A stretch of 64,000 bases of DNA, from assembly GCF_029407905.1 (NCBI RefSeq), contig NC_073626.1, positions 82,859,482 through 82,923,481 on the forward strand. Direction: 5' to 3'. The first letter of the stretch is position 1. Each line of letters starts with the position of its first letter. Both the position numbers and the translations under genes were made by a program. Source of the DNA: Bubalus kerabau. Lineage: Eukaryota > Chordata > Mammalia > Artiodactyla > Bovidae. Shown here one piece after another: positions 33,570 to 45,818 of the stretch. The notes beneath the pieces are model-generated. The model was not told the origin of the DNA. It saw only the letters and a program-made list of their open reading frames with translations, and did no database searches.

Positions 33570-35430
33570 CTTATGAAATCTAAAAATCTAGGAGGCTCAA
33601 TGCAGACCTGAATCTCTGGAAGCTAACATATTTTTATTTTTTAATCAAACTTAATTCATTATTATATCATGACTATTTAAATATATAGATATTTGTGTTT
33701 AAAATTATAAAGTAATAATAACTCACAATTTTTGGTTTTCTTTCATTCGTTATTCAGTTTTTATGGTCATATCCCTGCTTACTCATGACTATTTGCAGAT
33801 TATTTGGTAACAAATAAAGAAGAGAAAAAAATCCTAAGCATTTTTAGCTCTTCTAAGCATCTTTGGTTATACCAACCATGATACTGAGTGCCTATTCTGT
33901 TCTGTGAACGTATATAATAATTGCTCAGTTATTGATCAAATAAATGATTGAATGACTTCTTAAGGAGAGCTTTGTTATAGTTATACTTTTATAAAATCAT
34001 TGTTATCCCTAGCCTTGAAAATGACTAGACAGCTTTCATCATACACATTAGGAGGAAATAATATTACTGCTCTAAAAATGCCTTAGGATATCATTCCAAA
34101 CTGAAGTAAACAAAACGAATTGTGGTAACAAGCTTTTATTTTAGTACTCAGTTTTAATCTATGAAATGCAATGATGGGTAGTAATTTAGAGAAATTGCTT
34201 GTAGTGTAAAGCATGCTTTTTCCTTCTTCAGTTGAAAAAATATTTTAATACAATTTAGATTGTATTCTACAATAGCTCCCTGTAACTATGCTTCTGCTAA
34301 TTAAGGCTTTTATAGTTTGAGTTTAATTCTGCCTTCAACCTATTTTCCATCATTTTTTAAAAATCTATAAGCTGTCAAAAGTAACAGCTCTACTCTCATT
34401 TTTTCTTGTATAAAAGTCAAATACTACTCCCAAGATCTCACCACAAATAAATACACACGACTGGAAAGGCAGATATTATAATGGGAAGCAAATTAGTTTT
34501 TTGCCTCAGTGACAACAAGTACTTGAGATTCTATGAAGATTCTTCAAATAGCAAAACAACCATGGAGGGCACTTCAATTGCTGCATAAACAAATACTACA
34601 TGCAGATATTCTAATCAAGAGCATTGCCAAATGCTACCTTTAGCATTTGGTTTGCATTTCTAATTTAAATTATTCAGCATGGAGTAATTTCTTAGAATTT
34701 TAAGGGAGTGCTAGCCATCACATTTGTAAAACTATTTGTATGTAATTAACTATCATTTGTACTGATGGCATATCCTTTATATCCAAATGTGAAGTCTGCT
34801 GCTCAGTTTCTACTCCTTAAAGGACAGAAAGTTGAAAATGGCAAGTAAAATGAAAAAGATAAAGAAAAAACATGGATTTAAGATTGAGTCATCCAGATTT
34901 TTAAAGTACATAATTCATATGAAGTACGTTTACAGTTTTAAGGTCAACAAAGAAACTACAGAATTATCTTAGTTATAAACACAATGTGTGGCACATTTTA
35001 ATCTGAAATTCAAGGAATTTTATACTATGTTAATGCATTGGTTCTAAAACCAATCATATAATCTTTGATGACCTGGTCCTGGAATCATGAATATGCTTAT
35101 CTCATGTGTAGTGATATTACATTAATCACACTTGCTGATCGACTATCTGACATGAAGGTAAATACTTAGAAATTTAACCAACTGGAAACACAGTTCATAA
35201 AATTTAATAGCATTAAGTGCAAAGTGGTATTGACATACAGAAATAAAAACAAGGTAATGAAAGAATGTCCAGAAGTGAACAAGTGAAACTGATACACAAA
35301 ACCAAGTAATCCCTTCCTCCCACCCTGCAAAATTCTGACTGCTGAAGCCTCTTCTCAGGGCTACAATGAAAAAGGCCAAAATGAACTCAGCCTTGAATTA
35401 TCAACCATGACTGGCTAGTTATTTGCAATG
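33570..35430. other. No recognised gene
   Basis: About 1.9 kb of AT-rich sequence. A possible L2 3'-end remnant lies at about 33880-33960 (GAGTGCCTATTCTG ... AAATAAATGATTGAATGAC). Otherwise nothing is recognised. Confidence 0.4.
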
Positions 35431-35635
35431 CACACAGCTCCCTTAATTCCCATAACACTCTATAAAAGGTAAACTCCGTTATTATTTTTCCTCATTTTAA
35501 AAATTAGGAAATAAAGGCACAGAGAATTTAAATCAGTTGCTTAATGACACAGAACTAGGGGGAGGACATAGCATTTAAACCAAACCAGTTTGTGTCAGAG
35601 GCTGCAATCTAGTCACTAATATTCTGTAAAAAACA
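35431..35635 (-). mobile_element. MIR SINE (antisense)
   Basis: CTTAATTCCCATAACACTCT, CCTCATTTTAAAAATTAGG, GCACAGAGAATTTAAATCAG and AATGACACAGAACTAGGGGG follow in order as antisense MIR. Confidence 0.75.
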
Positions 35636-36129
35636 TTTCAAAATGGGAAATAAAAAATGCTATCTTTGATTTTTTAATATCATGCTAGACCATTGGCTAA
35701 TAAATCTTTTTCACTCTCATCTAACTATTTGTAGGGTATAGTTCTGTTTTACTAACAAAAGCCCAACTGTTTATGTGCCTAAACAGAGGTTAACCTACAT
35801 AGGAAAAGAAAAAAAAAAAAAAAAGCTTATAAGGTATGATTTCCAGGGTGGAGGACTAGTAGGAAAGATAACTTCAAAAGTTATCATTTTATTCCCTAGC
35901 AGGGAATAACCAATTTTGTATTTAAGAATCTCAAGTTGATATTTCTTTCCTTACTGATCACACACAAGTGCTTTTCAAATACTCTTGGAATCAGCTCTCA
36001 TGTCTTTCTGTTGGTTACCTAATTAATTAATGAAATTTTGACATGTGGCCACTATCTACCTTTACATTTTTAGTGGTTTTTTTTTAAACTTTATCTTTGC
36101 AGATTAGAGGATAGAAAGTTTGAAATATA
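35636..36129. other. No recognised feature
   Basis: AT-rich with an A-rich tract at about 35806-35824. Confidence 0.45.
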
Positions 36130-36226
36130 GAGGCATCACAGTGAAGTGTACAGCTTATTAGAGTTAGATGAACCTAGGAACAAGTACAGATACAGGCAAC
36201 TATGTAACTCCTCTGAACCTCAGTAT
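36130..36226 (+). mobile_element. MIR SINE, left piece
   Basis: Diverged MIR 5' half ending AACTATGTAACTCCTCTGAA / CCTCAGTAT; interrupted by Bov-A2. Confidence 0.65.
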
Positions 36227-36500
36227 GCTGCTGCTGCTAAGTCACATCAGTCCTGTCCAACTCAGTAAGACCCCATAGACAGCAGCCCACCAGGCTCCCC
36301 AGCCCTGGGATTCTTCAGACAAGAACACTGGAGTGGGTTGTCATTTCCTTCTCCAATGCATGAAAGTGAAAAGCGAAAGTGAAGTCACTCAGTCGTGTCC
36401 AACTCCTCGCGACTCCATGGACTATAGCCCACCAGGCTCCTCCATCCATGGGATTTTCCAGGCAAGAGGACTGGAGTGGGGTGCCATTGCCTTCTCCGAG
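36227..36500 (-). mobile_element. Bov-A2 SINE (antisense) inside a MIR
   Basis: Starts with GCTGCTGCTGCTAAGTCACA (the antisense AGC tail) and has two BovA monomers with the TGCATGAAAGTGAAAAGCGA linker. Flanked by CCTCAGTAT at 36218-36226 and 36501-36509. Confidence 0.95.
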
Positions 36501-36640
36501 CCTCAGTATCAGTATCTATAAAATGATAATAATTTTTAGCACATAAGAATTATTGAAATGATTACGAAAAACATTCCTGAGGTCACTAAACTGGGCTTGA
36601 TACATCATCCTCTCAAATTCTTGACTCCTTTTCCTCTCAT
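36501..36640 (+). mobile_element. MIR SINE, right piece
   Basis: CCTCAGTATCAGTATCTATA, AAATGATAATAATTTTTAGC and AATTATTGAAATGATTACGA continue MIR after the Bov-A2. Confidence 0.7.
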
Positions 36641-37434
36641 TTTTTTAAGCTAAGACAAATGAATATTGTTAATTTTCTGCCACTTCACAACAGACCTTTG
36701 AACACCACACTTAAGTAAGCATGTGCTGTGAGGAGGTGGTGGGAGGGGAATTTGAAACTAATAAAAACAACAGAAAGGTAACCAAAATGAACACAAATGT
36801 CAAAACTTAACAGTATGAGGAAATATTAAAGAAATTTTTCTTTTCTTTCTTTTTGAAAACAAGATTCAGTCTTTAAGCACATGAAGAAACCTTAGACCAA
36901 GGAAGTGAATACTATGTATTCTCCAGTTAAGGAAGTACTTGAATGAATGAGTTCATGTTACAGAATTATCTTTCAATGTGCTCCCTAAAGAACTGGCTTC
37001 AAACCACTATGTATCAAACACTGTTTTAGATTTTGATGAAAGCAACTGTTTTCTTCCTACTGAGAATATAAATGCTGGTCATGTACCCTGGGTTAAGAAC
37101 CCCTATTTTAAAAGAACTATGAAAAATGAGGCAATAATCATGGCTAAAGTCAGAAATGCTTTAGATGTCACCTATTTTATAATTAAAATGAATATGATAT
37201 TAGCATTTGTCATTTTACTTTAAAGTATATCTATTCCTTTATATATCTACTTAGGTTTTTTTTCAATAAAAATTATCAAAGACTTGCAATGGGCCATTGA
37301 AAACTAAAAGCCTAGCAAACCCTTCAGTGTTATCAGATTCCATGGCTCCAAAACAATGAAAGACATAGCACCCCCATGGAATCTGTCATGAAAAGTCCTG
37401 AGATTAAAAAAAAAATTGATTAAAAATTGTTTTT
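36641..37434. other. No recognised feature
   Basis: The 81-codon frame at 36978-37223 (+) has no domain that I recognise and no start or splice context; treated as chance. Confidence 0.4.
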
Positions 37435-37562
37435 AAAAAATCAAGATATATATAATATATATTTATATATATAAATATCTTGATATAAAATATCTTGATA
37501 TAAAAATCAAGATATATATATAAATTTAATTATATATATGTATACATATAATTAAATTTTTA
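37435..37562. repeat. AT-rich palindrome cluster
   Basis: Several overlapping inverted repeats. TCAAGATATATATA pairs with TATATAAATATCTTGA. A second TATCTTGATAT / ATCAAGATA pair follows. Then AAATTTAATTAT (37524-37535) pairs with ATAATTAAATTT (37548-37559) around an ATGTATACAT core. Nearly pure A/T. Confidence 0.88.
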
Positions 37563-38834
37563 CAAAAGTAACATTTGGAAAGATAACTGTGACTCAACTC
37601 CATTCATATACAGATAAATTTTTATAGGTTTGGTATAAGAATGACTAAGTTCCCCAGAAGAATGAGAATCCTTGAGCCTCTGGAGGTCTGAAGAAGGCAT
37701 AGTTCCACTAATATAGCTCTTGGAGGACCACAGTACCCAGAGGGATAAGACAAAAAATCACACATTGTCACCATTCAGTGAATTTCATTTGCCACGTTTG
37801 ATCCCTGTCACCTCTAAACAAATGGAGCTACTTAAGCTTTGGTTACCTTTTCTAAGTTTCTGCCAAAGTTCTCACAAATAAGAAATTCTCATCCTGTGTT
37901 TGCTCACAGAGTATAAAGATGATGATGATGGTTTCTTGAGAGGTTAAATATATTTATATTTTTAAACAAATGATACTGATCTAAATGCAAATTACCCTGA
38001 TTATTGCAGTTAAATTTGGAATTATAGTATGTACTGTTTAAGTAGAACATAATATTGAAAGTGATGAATAATAATAATAATAATTTAGCTGTTGGATGTA
38101 AGTTATGTTATAATAGTACTCTTTCCTTGGGCCACCAACCAAGCAAGCTATCTCTTTGCTTATCTCTTTTCATATTTCACATAGACAAAGGAGAATGTGC
38201 TTTTGCTTTTATTGTGATGTTTTATTGTATTATTTTGACTGTTGCAGAATTTTTAAGTGTAGGCTGGATAGGCCCTATTTAACCCATATTTCTCCTTTTC
38301 AGTGGAGTATAAGTACATATATGCAGCAGTGATGTGTGAAGTGACATGGCATATTGGCCAATCTTCATAGAACATAATTTTGCCCAAAGATTTGGGGAGA
38401 TTTTTATAAATATACAAACTCGTAAATATTTACAGAGATAGATCAACTGACAGGTAAAGGATGATTTTCCAAAAAGAGTAAAACCATGATTCTCATACAT
38501 ATAAAAGGCATATATGCCAAATATTTTGTTCAACTCATTAATTAAAAGGGGAATCAGTGGGATGTTACTAATCAAAGAAGAACTCACAGTATCATATCTT
38601 GATAGATTAAAAAGTGCTTAAATTAATTTATACATAGGTACACAACTTGTCAGTATTCAGGAGACAATGCCAGGTTCCACTGAATACAATTTGGACCTCT
38701 ATGGGGAAAATATTATCTTCATTACTATCCCTTATCTAAAACTGACAGAGTTGGATGAAACAAGAAAGTCTTGCTGTCAAGTCTGTGTTTGCAGTTCCCA
38801 CTGCATTCTGGGAACTACCTCGGCAACAGGAGCA
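37563..38834. other. No recognised gene; trinucleotide runs
   Basis: Short (GAT)n near 37919 and (AAT)n at about 38066-38083. The frames at 38055-38282 (+) and 38279-38587 (-) have no recognisable domain. Confidence 0.4.
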
Positions 38835-39108
38835 TGAGTCACTCTAGACTGGGAAGTCAGTGCATGGCCTCTGCAACTGAGCTGCATGGGATCACATCCC
38901 AGCTCTGCTGCTTTTTAGCTCTTGTGTCCTGTTCACATTAGCTAATATACCTGTGAATTGAATTCTTCAAAACTAAAAGGAGAGTGATTATAATAATGCT
39001 AATAACACCTAGGTCACAGGGATATTTGTAAAGATAAAATGAAGTAAAGCATATAAAGCACTTAGAACCCTGCCTAGTGTATAGTGAATGGTGTGTTAAT
39101 TATTATTT
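38835..39108 (+). mobile_element. MIR SINE
   Basis: CACATCCCAGCTCTGCTGCT, CTAGGTCACAGGGATATTTG, AAAGCATATAAAGCACTTAG and CCTGCCTAGTGTATAGTGAA follow the MIR order closely over its full length. Confidence 0.9.
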
Positions 39109-41317
39109 TTGATCACAGTGACATGAACAAATATACTGTTTTCCTTAGGGTAGTTTGAATAGGTTCCTGTAACAAACAATATAGCTATGATTATTAAAGG
39201 CAGGTCATGGTTCTTCCTCTCGTATGACATAGATGTTAATTCCCACTACCTCTCTGGAAAGTTACCAGTTTCTAAGTAGGAATGTAATGTAGTAATTATT
39301 TGAGATTTCAGAAAAGCTATAGTGTTGGCAGCTCTTATCACTGACCCAAGCATGAAATATTCTTTTTTAAAATTACCAGACAACCTCATATTAACTTATC
39401 CCACATAATTTATAAATAGAAGGTAAAATTATTTGTTTTAGAGATCTGCCCAAATATATAACAAATCATAATTGGTCTTTATTTTTTATGGAAATATGAA
39501 TGAACTAGTGACAGTGTAAAAAACACATATAGTTTAAGTAAAATAATCATTAGTATTACACATTAATTTGAACTAAAAGAGAAAGTAAAAACATATTAAA
39601 ACCAATAAACTAGAAGATACCAGTAAAGAAAAATGAAGGATTAAAATGTGGATTAAAAATATCAGTAAGCTTCATACCAGCCTTAATTGTACCAATTATT
39701 CATTTTTTGGTTGGAAAAAAATTCAGAGGGTCAGGGAGAAAAGGCTGCCATCATACATATTTCACTTCTCATTATTTGCCATTTTACCCAATTATATGCA
39801 TCAGAACATTTTGTGTGTGAGGATTCCTGCTGAGGAGTATTTCTGAACTGGAAATAATTGAACTGGACATGAAATCAAACCCACTATGGAACAAGAGTCT
39901 GTACTCCAGAGGAAAATCATCTTGATAAAAAAGTCCAGGCTAAAGGTCACATCAATGACCCCAGCTCATCTCTTGGAGTAGCAGCTGGAGAAAAGGTGAA
40001 AAACAGGAGACTCAAATGAGACTTTAAAAATTTGAATTTGGGTTGAAAATACACAGGTACAGAACATCCACCATTCTGATTGGCCTCATGAGGCAGTCAT
40101 ATGCCTACCACTAGCCAGGTTCTGTGACATGGGACAACCATGCTCTTTTTTGGCCAGAGTCACATGCTCTACCTCAGAAGCTATCTACTATCCTCAGGTG
40201 AACTGAAAAAGAAGGGTATTTCTTGTTATAAGGAGTCAAGTATACATCAGGACAAATAGGTATATAATGACCAAAATCTCTACAGGTCCACCACCATTAC
40301 AAATAGTCAGTACTCTGTCTGATTCTATGAAAGCAGTAGCATTTTGAAACAGCTTTAAAGTAAAGAACAAAAGAATCCTTTGAGCAGAGCAAGTACAGAG
40401 TAAAGGGAGAGCAAAGTTATTTCATGAGGGTCTCCATAAAGTGTTTCATCTTTGAACGTTTGGCTAACTTTTAAATTTTTATGTATTGTTACTATTTAAA
40501 AAAAAATGAATTAAGAGTCAACAGATTATTTTTCTTCTATGTTTTAAAAAATAAAAAGTGATATATTATCTAAATTATTAGTCCTATGGCAAAGATCTGT
40601 AGCTGGTATGGTTTTGTTACTTTTCTCCTGTGAATCCTGAAGAGAAAATGCTTTTATTTTAAGTAACAAAGGAAACAATGTTTCCTATAGAAATATTTCA
40701 ATTAAAAACATTTAATTATTCCATCTAGTAGCCATTTATTTGTATATAATGGTATTGAATTCAAATTTAATGGAACCATGTTTTAAATTATTCATTTTCC
40801 TTAGATATTACTCCTGATGATTCATGTATATTTTGATGTTTTCATTGCTAACATAAAAGATGTCATTTGAGAATTTCTATTTAATTGGTAATATTTTGAT
40901 GTTGTTAATTATTTTTAATACTTATGTCAGCAATTTGGTTGATGCTGCAGAGCTGCTCTTCAAAGCATTTATTTTATATTTAAAAAATACCCAAAACTTA
41001 ATATCTTTTTTAATACAAGTGAAATACAAAACTTTTCAATGAAAATATCATATTTTTAAAATCATGATTATAACATTTTCTGTCTCCTCTTAGGAACTGT
41101 TTATCAGCACCAGTTTATAAAATATGCATAATCACAATGCTCCTTAAATAATACATAGAATTTGATGCTTGTGGCTATATTGGACAATATTTTTATGGAA
41201 AGAGCATAATGAACAATCTTGAACTTGGCAGTTGATTTGAGTTCTAGCCCTCTCACTTACTAAGTGTGTATCCTGAGACTGACTATAGCTGCAAAGGACC
41301 TTTTGCTTATATATGAG
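39109..41317. other. No recognised gene; possible unknown old repeat
   Basis: About 2.2 kb. The part at about 40050-40200 (CCACCATTCTGATTGGCCTC, CTTTTTTGGCCAGAGTCACATG) looks like an old interspersed repeat, but I cannot name it. No exon seen. Confidence 0.35.
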
Positions 41318-41452
41318 ATGAAGATCCCCTGAAGAAGGAAAGGGCAACCCACTCCTTTTGCCTAGAGAATTCCATGGACAGAGGAGCCTGGAGGGCTACA
41401 CAGTCCATGGGATTGCAAAGATTCAGATATGACTGTGTGACTATATTCAGTT
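41318..41452 (+). mobile_element. BovA-type SINE fragment
   Basis: GAAGATCCCCTGAAGAAGGA to TATGACTGTGTGAC: BovA body without the tRNA head, diverged. Confidence 0.85.
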
Positions 41453-41972
41453 CAGAGATGGAAAGAATGATATTCAGCAATGCAATTCTGTGCTTTTGAT
41501 GTTTTTCATAAATATAGTGAGCCAGTCTCTGTGAAAGCATACTATATATTCTTAAGGGCTACATAAATTAAAGACTGTATTGTTTCAGGGGTCTATGCAT
41601 GACCCCTAAAGCTATATTTGTCCTGGGATTGCAAAATACCCAAGAGGGTCAGGGGTTTTTAAAGCCTGAACTGAGTCAGGGGAGTTTCATGTAGTAGAGA
41701 AGTAATATGAGGAGGGATTTGACTGCTTTGCTATGGAACCTTCTGGTAGCTTTGGAAGCTTTGCTAGGGCATGGGTGCTTGTGACAGCTTTATAGCAGAA
41801 CAAATACAGAAAGCTGAGAAACTACTAACTATTGAGGAGGATACATTGTCCTGGAGAATTTCTGTATTAACTGGGAGAAACTTGAGGTGTTAGAATGTTC
41901 AGAGAAGACATAAAACAGAGTCAGAGGAATATGTTTAATTACTGCTCCTTTATTATATCTTTATTACCAGAC
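41453..41972. other. No recognised feature
   Basis: No gene or repeat family recognised. Confidence 0.4.
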
Positions 41973-42980
41973 TCAGTTCAGTTCAGTCACTCAGTCGTGT
42001 CCGACTCTTTGCAACCCCATGAAACACAGCACGCCAGGCCTCCCTGTCCATCACCAACTCCCGGAGTCCACCCAAACCCATGTCCATTGAGTCAGTGATG
42101 CCATCCAACCATATCATCCTCTGTCGTCCCCTACTCCTCCTGCCCTCAATCTTTCCCAGCATCAGAGTCTTTTCAAATGAGTCAGCTCTTTGCATTAGGT
42201 GGCCAAAGTATTGGAGTTTCAGCTTCTGCATCAGTCCTTCCAATGAATATTCAGGACTGATTTCCTTTAGGATGGACTGGTTGGATCTCCTTGCAGTCCA
42301 AGGGACTCTCAAGAGTCTTCTTCAACACCATAGTTCAGAAACATCAGTTCTTTGGTGCTCAGCTTTCTTTATAGTCCAATTCTCACATCCATACATGACC
42401 ACTGGAAAAACAATAGCCTTGACTAGACGGACCTTTGTTGGCAAAGTAACTGTCTCTGCTTTTCAATATGCTATCTAGGTTGGTCATAACTTTCCTTCCA
42501 AGGAGTAAGCGTCTTTTAATTTCATGGCTGCAATCACCATCTGCAGTGATTTTGGAGCCCAGAAAAATAAAGTCTGACACTGTTTCCACTGTTTCCCCAT
42601 CTATTTCCCATGAAGTGATGGGACCAGATGCCATGATCTTAGCTTTCTGAATGTTGAACTTTAAGCCAACTTTTTCACTCTCCTCTGTCACCTTCATCAA
42701 GAGGCTCTTTAGTTCTTCTTCACTTTCTGCAATAAGGGTGGTGTCATCTACATATCTGAGGTTATTGATATTTCTCCCGCAATTGTGATTTCAGCTTGTG
42801 CTTCTTCCAGTCCAGCCTTTCTCCTAATGTACTCTGCATATAAGTTAAATAAGCAGGGTGACAATATACAGCCTTGATGTATTCCTTTTCCTATTTGGAA
42901 TCAGTCTGCTGTTCCATGTCCAGTTCTAACTGTTGCTTCCTGACCTGCCTACAGGTTTCTCAAAAGGCAGGTCAGGTGGT
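41973..42980 (-). mobile_element. BovB LINE copy H, 5'-truncated (antisense)
   Basis: Reverse complement of the BovB 3' kilobase, from CAGTTCAGTTCAGTCACTCA to AGGCAGGTCAGGTGGT. The RT box reads Y-V-D-D (42743-42754). Long minus-strand frames at 41983-42312 and 42383-42700 cover the C-terminal and connection regions; a frameshift near 42451 lies between them. It lies about 200 bases left of copy I, whose 3' part faces it. Confidence 0.94.
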
Positions 42981-43174
42981 GCCATGTAATTAGTAGTAAC
43001 TTCTACTAAAGATTGGTATCAAAGGTGAAAATACTCTGCAAGATTCTCTGCTCAAAGTCAGACATGTAAATTCCTGAAATAACTTAAATTATCATGTTTT
43101 TATGATTTCTTCTATTAATAGAATACATGTTCTATTGATCATTTCTTTTTCAAATAATTTTTATTTGGGGATAT

Positions 43175-43185
43175 AAGAAAAATAT
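43175..43185. repeat. Target-site duplication of BovB copy I (left)
   Basis: AAGAAAAATAT, repeated at 45819-45829 after the 3' end of the composite BovB. Confidence 0.75.
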
Positions 43186-43905
43186 TTCAGTGTTGACCAT
43201 CTGGTGATGTCCAGGTGTAGAGTCTTCTCTTGTGTTGTTGGAAGAGGGTGTTTGCTATGACCAGTGCATTTTCTTGGCAAAACTTTATTAGTCTTTGCCC
43301 TGCTTCATTCCATATTCCAAGGCCAAATTTGCCTGTTACTCCAGGTGTTTCTTGACTTCCTACTTTTGCATTCCGTCCCCTATAATGAAAAGGACATCTT
43401 TTTTGGGTGTTAGTTCTAAAAGGTCTTGTAGGTCTTCATAGAACCATTCAACTTCAGCTTCTTCAGCATTACTGGTTGGGGCATAGACATGGATTACTGT
43501 GATATTGAATGGTTTGCCTTGGAAATGAACAGAGATCATTCTGTCGTTTTTGAGATCGCATCCAAGTACTGCATTTCAGACTCTTTTGTTGACCATGATG
43601 GCTACTCCATTTCTTCTGAGGGATTCCTGCCCACAGTAGTAGACGCAATGGTCATCGGAGTTAAATTCGCCCATTCCGTCAATTTTAGTTCGCTGATTCC
43701 TAGAATGTTGACATTCACTCTTGCCATCTCCTGTTTGATCACTTCCAATTTGCCTTGATTCATGGACTTGACATTCCAGGTTCCTATGCAATATTGCTCT
43801 TTACAGCATCGGACCTTACTTCTATCACCAGTCACATCCACAACTGGGTACTGTTTTCGGTTTGGGTACTGTTTTCCATCCCTTCATTCTCTCTGGAGTT
43901 ATTAA
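43186..43905 (-). mobile_element. BovB copy I, inverted 5' segment (endonuclease half)
   Basis: Reverse complement of the BovB 5' part, from a point downstream of the endonuclease (left, TTCAGTGTTGACCATCTGGT) back to the region upstream of the ORF start (right, TCATTCTCTCTGGAGTTAT). It abuts the plus-oriented RT half at about 43905. With the outer target duplication this is the structure produced by twin priming. Confidence 0.92.
43380..43841 (-). pseudogene. BovB AP-type endonuclease domain, broken
   Basis: Minus-strand frame 43602-43841 reads CIGTWNVKSMNQGKLEVIKQ and NVNILGISELKLTEW, the N-terminal part of the APE-like endonuclease that nicks target DNA in RTE elements. The E of GISE is at the place of the metal-binding glutamate. 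A frameshift then moves to 43576-43791 (YYCGQESLRRNGVAIMVNKR). Further on, a stop follows KRV and the ...VIHVYAPTSNAEEAEVEWFY-type region is readable near 43440-43510. This is the only endonuclease domain found in the window. Confidence 0.88.
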
Positions 43906-45669
43906 GAAATGCAAAAAAAGCAGAATGGCTGTCTGAGGAGGCCTTACAAATAGCTGTGAAAAGAAGAGAAGTGAAAAGCAAAGGAGAAAAGGAAAGACAA
44001 AAGCATCTGAATGCGGAGTTCCAAAGAATAGCAAGAAGAGATAAGAAAGCCTTCTTCAGCGATCAACGCAAAGAAATAGAGGAAAACAACAGAATGGGAA
44101 AGACTAGAGATCTCTTCAAGAAAATTAGAGATACCAAGGGAACATTTCATGCAAAGATGGGCTCGATAAAGGACAGAAATAGTATGGCCCTAACAGAAGC
44201 AGAAGATATTAAGAAGAGGTGGCAAGAATACACAGAACAACTGTACAAAAAAGATCTTCATGACCAAGATAATCACAATGGTGTGATCACTGACCTAGAG
44301 CCAGACATCCTGGAATGTGAAGTCAAGTGGCCCTTAGAAAGCATCACTGTGAAAAAGCTAGTGGAGATGATGGAATTCCAGTTGAGCTTTTTCAAATCCT
44401 GAAAGATGATGCTATGAAAGTAATGCACTCAATATGCCAGCAAATTTGGAAAACTCAGCAGTGGCCACACGATGGGAAAAGGTCAGTTTTTATCCCAATC
44501 CCAAAGAAAGGCAATGCCACAGAATGCTCAAACTACTGCACAATTGCACTCATCTCACACGTTAGTAAAGTAATGCTCAAAATTCTCCAAGCCAGGCTTC
44601 AGCAGTACATGAGCCATGAACTTCCAGATGTTCAAGCTGGTTTTAGAAAAGGCACAGGAACCAGAGATCAAATTGCCAACATCCGCTGGATCATGGAAAA
44701 AGCAAGAGAGTTCCAGAAAAACATCTATTTCTGCTTAATTGACTATGCCAAAAGCCTTTGACTGTGTGGATCACAATAAACTGTGGAAAATTCTGAAAGA
44801 GATGGGAATACCAGACCACCTTACCTGCCTCTTGAGAAATCTGTATACAGGTCAGGAAGCAGGAGTTAGAACTGGACATGGAACAACAGACTGGTTCCAA
44901 ATAGGAAAAGGAGTACGTCAAGGCTGTATATTGTCACCCTGCTTATTTAACTTGCATGCAGAGTACATCACGAGAAACTCTGGGCTGGATGAAGCACAAG
45001 CTGGAATCAAGATTGCCGGGAGAAATATCAATCACCTCAGATATGCAGATGACACGCTCCTTATGGCAGAAAGTGAAGAGGAACTAAAAAGCCTCTTGAT
45101 GAAAGTGAAAGAGGAGAGCAGAAAAGTTGGCTTAAAGCTCAACATTCAGAACATGAAGATCATGGCATCTGGTCCCATCACTTCATGGGAAATAGATGGG
45201 GAAACAGTGGAAACAGTGTCAGACTTTATTTTTTTGGGCTCCAAAATCACTGCAGATGGTGACTGCAGCCATGAAATTAAAAGACGCTTACTCCTTGGAA
45301 GAAAAGTTATGACCAACCTAGATAGCATATTGAAAAGCAGAGACATTACTTTGCCAACAAAGGTCCATCTAGTCAAGGCTATGGTTTTTCCAGTGGTCAT
45401 GTATGGAATATGAGAGTTGGACTGTGAAGAAAGCTGAGCGCCGAAGAATTGATGCTTTTGAACTGTGGTGTTGGAGAAGGCTCTTGAGAGTCCTTTGGAC
45501 TGCAAGGAGATCCAACCAGTCCATTCTGAAGATCAGCCCTGGGATTTCTTTGGAAGGAATGATGCTAAAGCTGAAACTCCAGTTCTTTGGCCACCTCATG
45601 CGAAGAGTTGACTCATTGGAAAAGACTCTGATGCTGGGAGGGATTGAGAGCAGGAGGAGAAGGGCATGA
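43906..45669 (+). pseudogene. BovB reverse-transcriptase ORF, few breaks
   Basis: Order of landmarks: AEWLSEEALQIAVKRREVKS (from about 43918), ECEVKWPLESIT (about 44318), QAGFRKGTGTRDQIANIRWI (about 44632), FDCVDHNKLWKILKEMGIPD (about 44755), GKGVRQGCILSPCLFNLHAE (about 44907) and the catalytic Y-A-D-D at 45042-45053. The C-terminal part runs to RAMVFPVVMYG-like text near 45400. Only about three frame changes separate the pieces: near 44345 (base loss in TGTGAAAAAGCTAG), near 44750 (extra A in CCAAAAGCC) and near 45405 (extra base in TATGGAATATGAG). Otherwise open over about 580 codons. Confidence 0.92.
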
Positions 45670-45818
45670 CAGAGGATAGATGGCTGGATGGCATCACTGA
45701 CTCGTTGGACATGAGTCTGAGTGAACTCCGGGAGTTGTTGATGGACAGAGAGGCCTGGCGTGCTGCGATTCATGGGGTCGCAAAGAGTCGGACACGACTG
45801 AGCAACTGAACTGAACTG
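43906..45818 (+). mobile_element. BovB copy I, 3' segment (RT half)
   Basis: Plus-oriented BovB from AGAAATGCAAAAAAAGCAGA to the 3' end GGACACGACTGAGCAACTGA / ACTGAACTGAA, followed by AAGAAAAATAT. About 400 bases of consensus between the endonuclease and this start are missing, as is common at twin-priming junctions. Among the best preserved BovB copies here. Confidence 0.95.

Noticed and set aside
33219..33583. Two overlapping frames of 106 and 60 codons on opposite strands
   Set aside because: Both are consequences of the palindrome and the AT repeat at 33388-33565.
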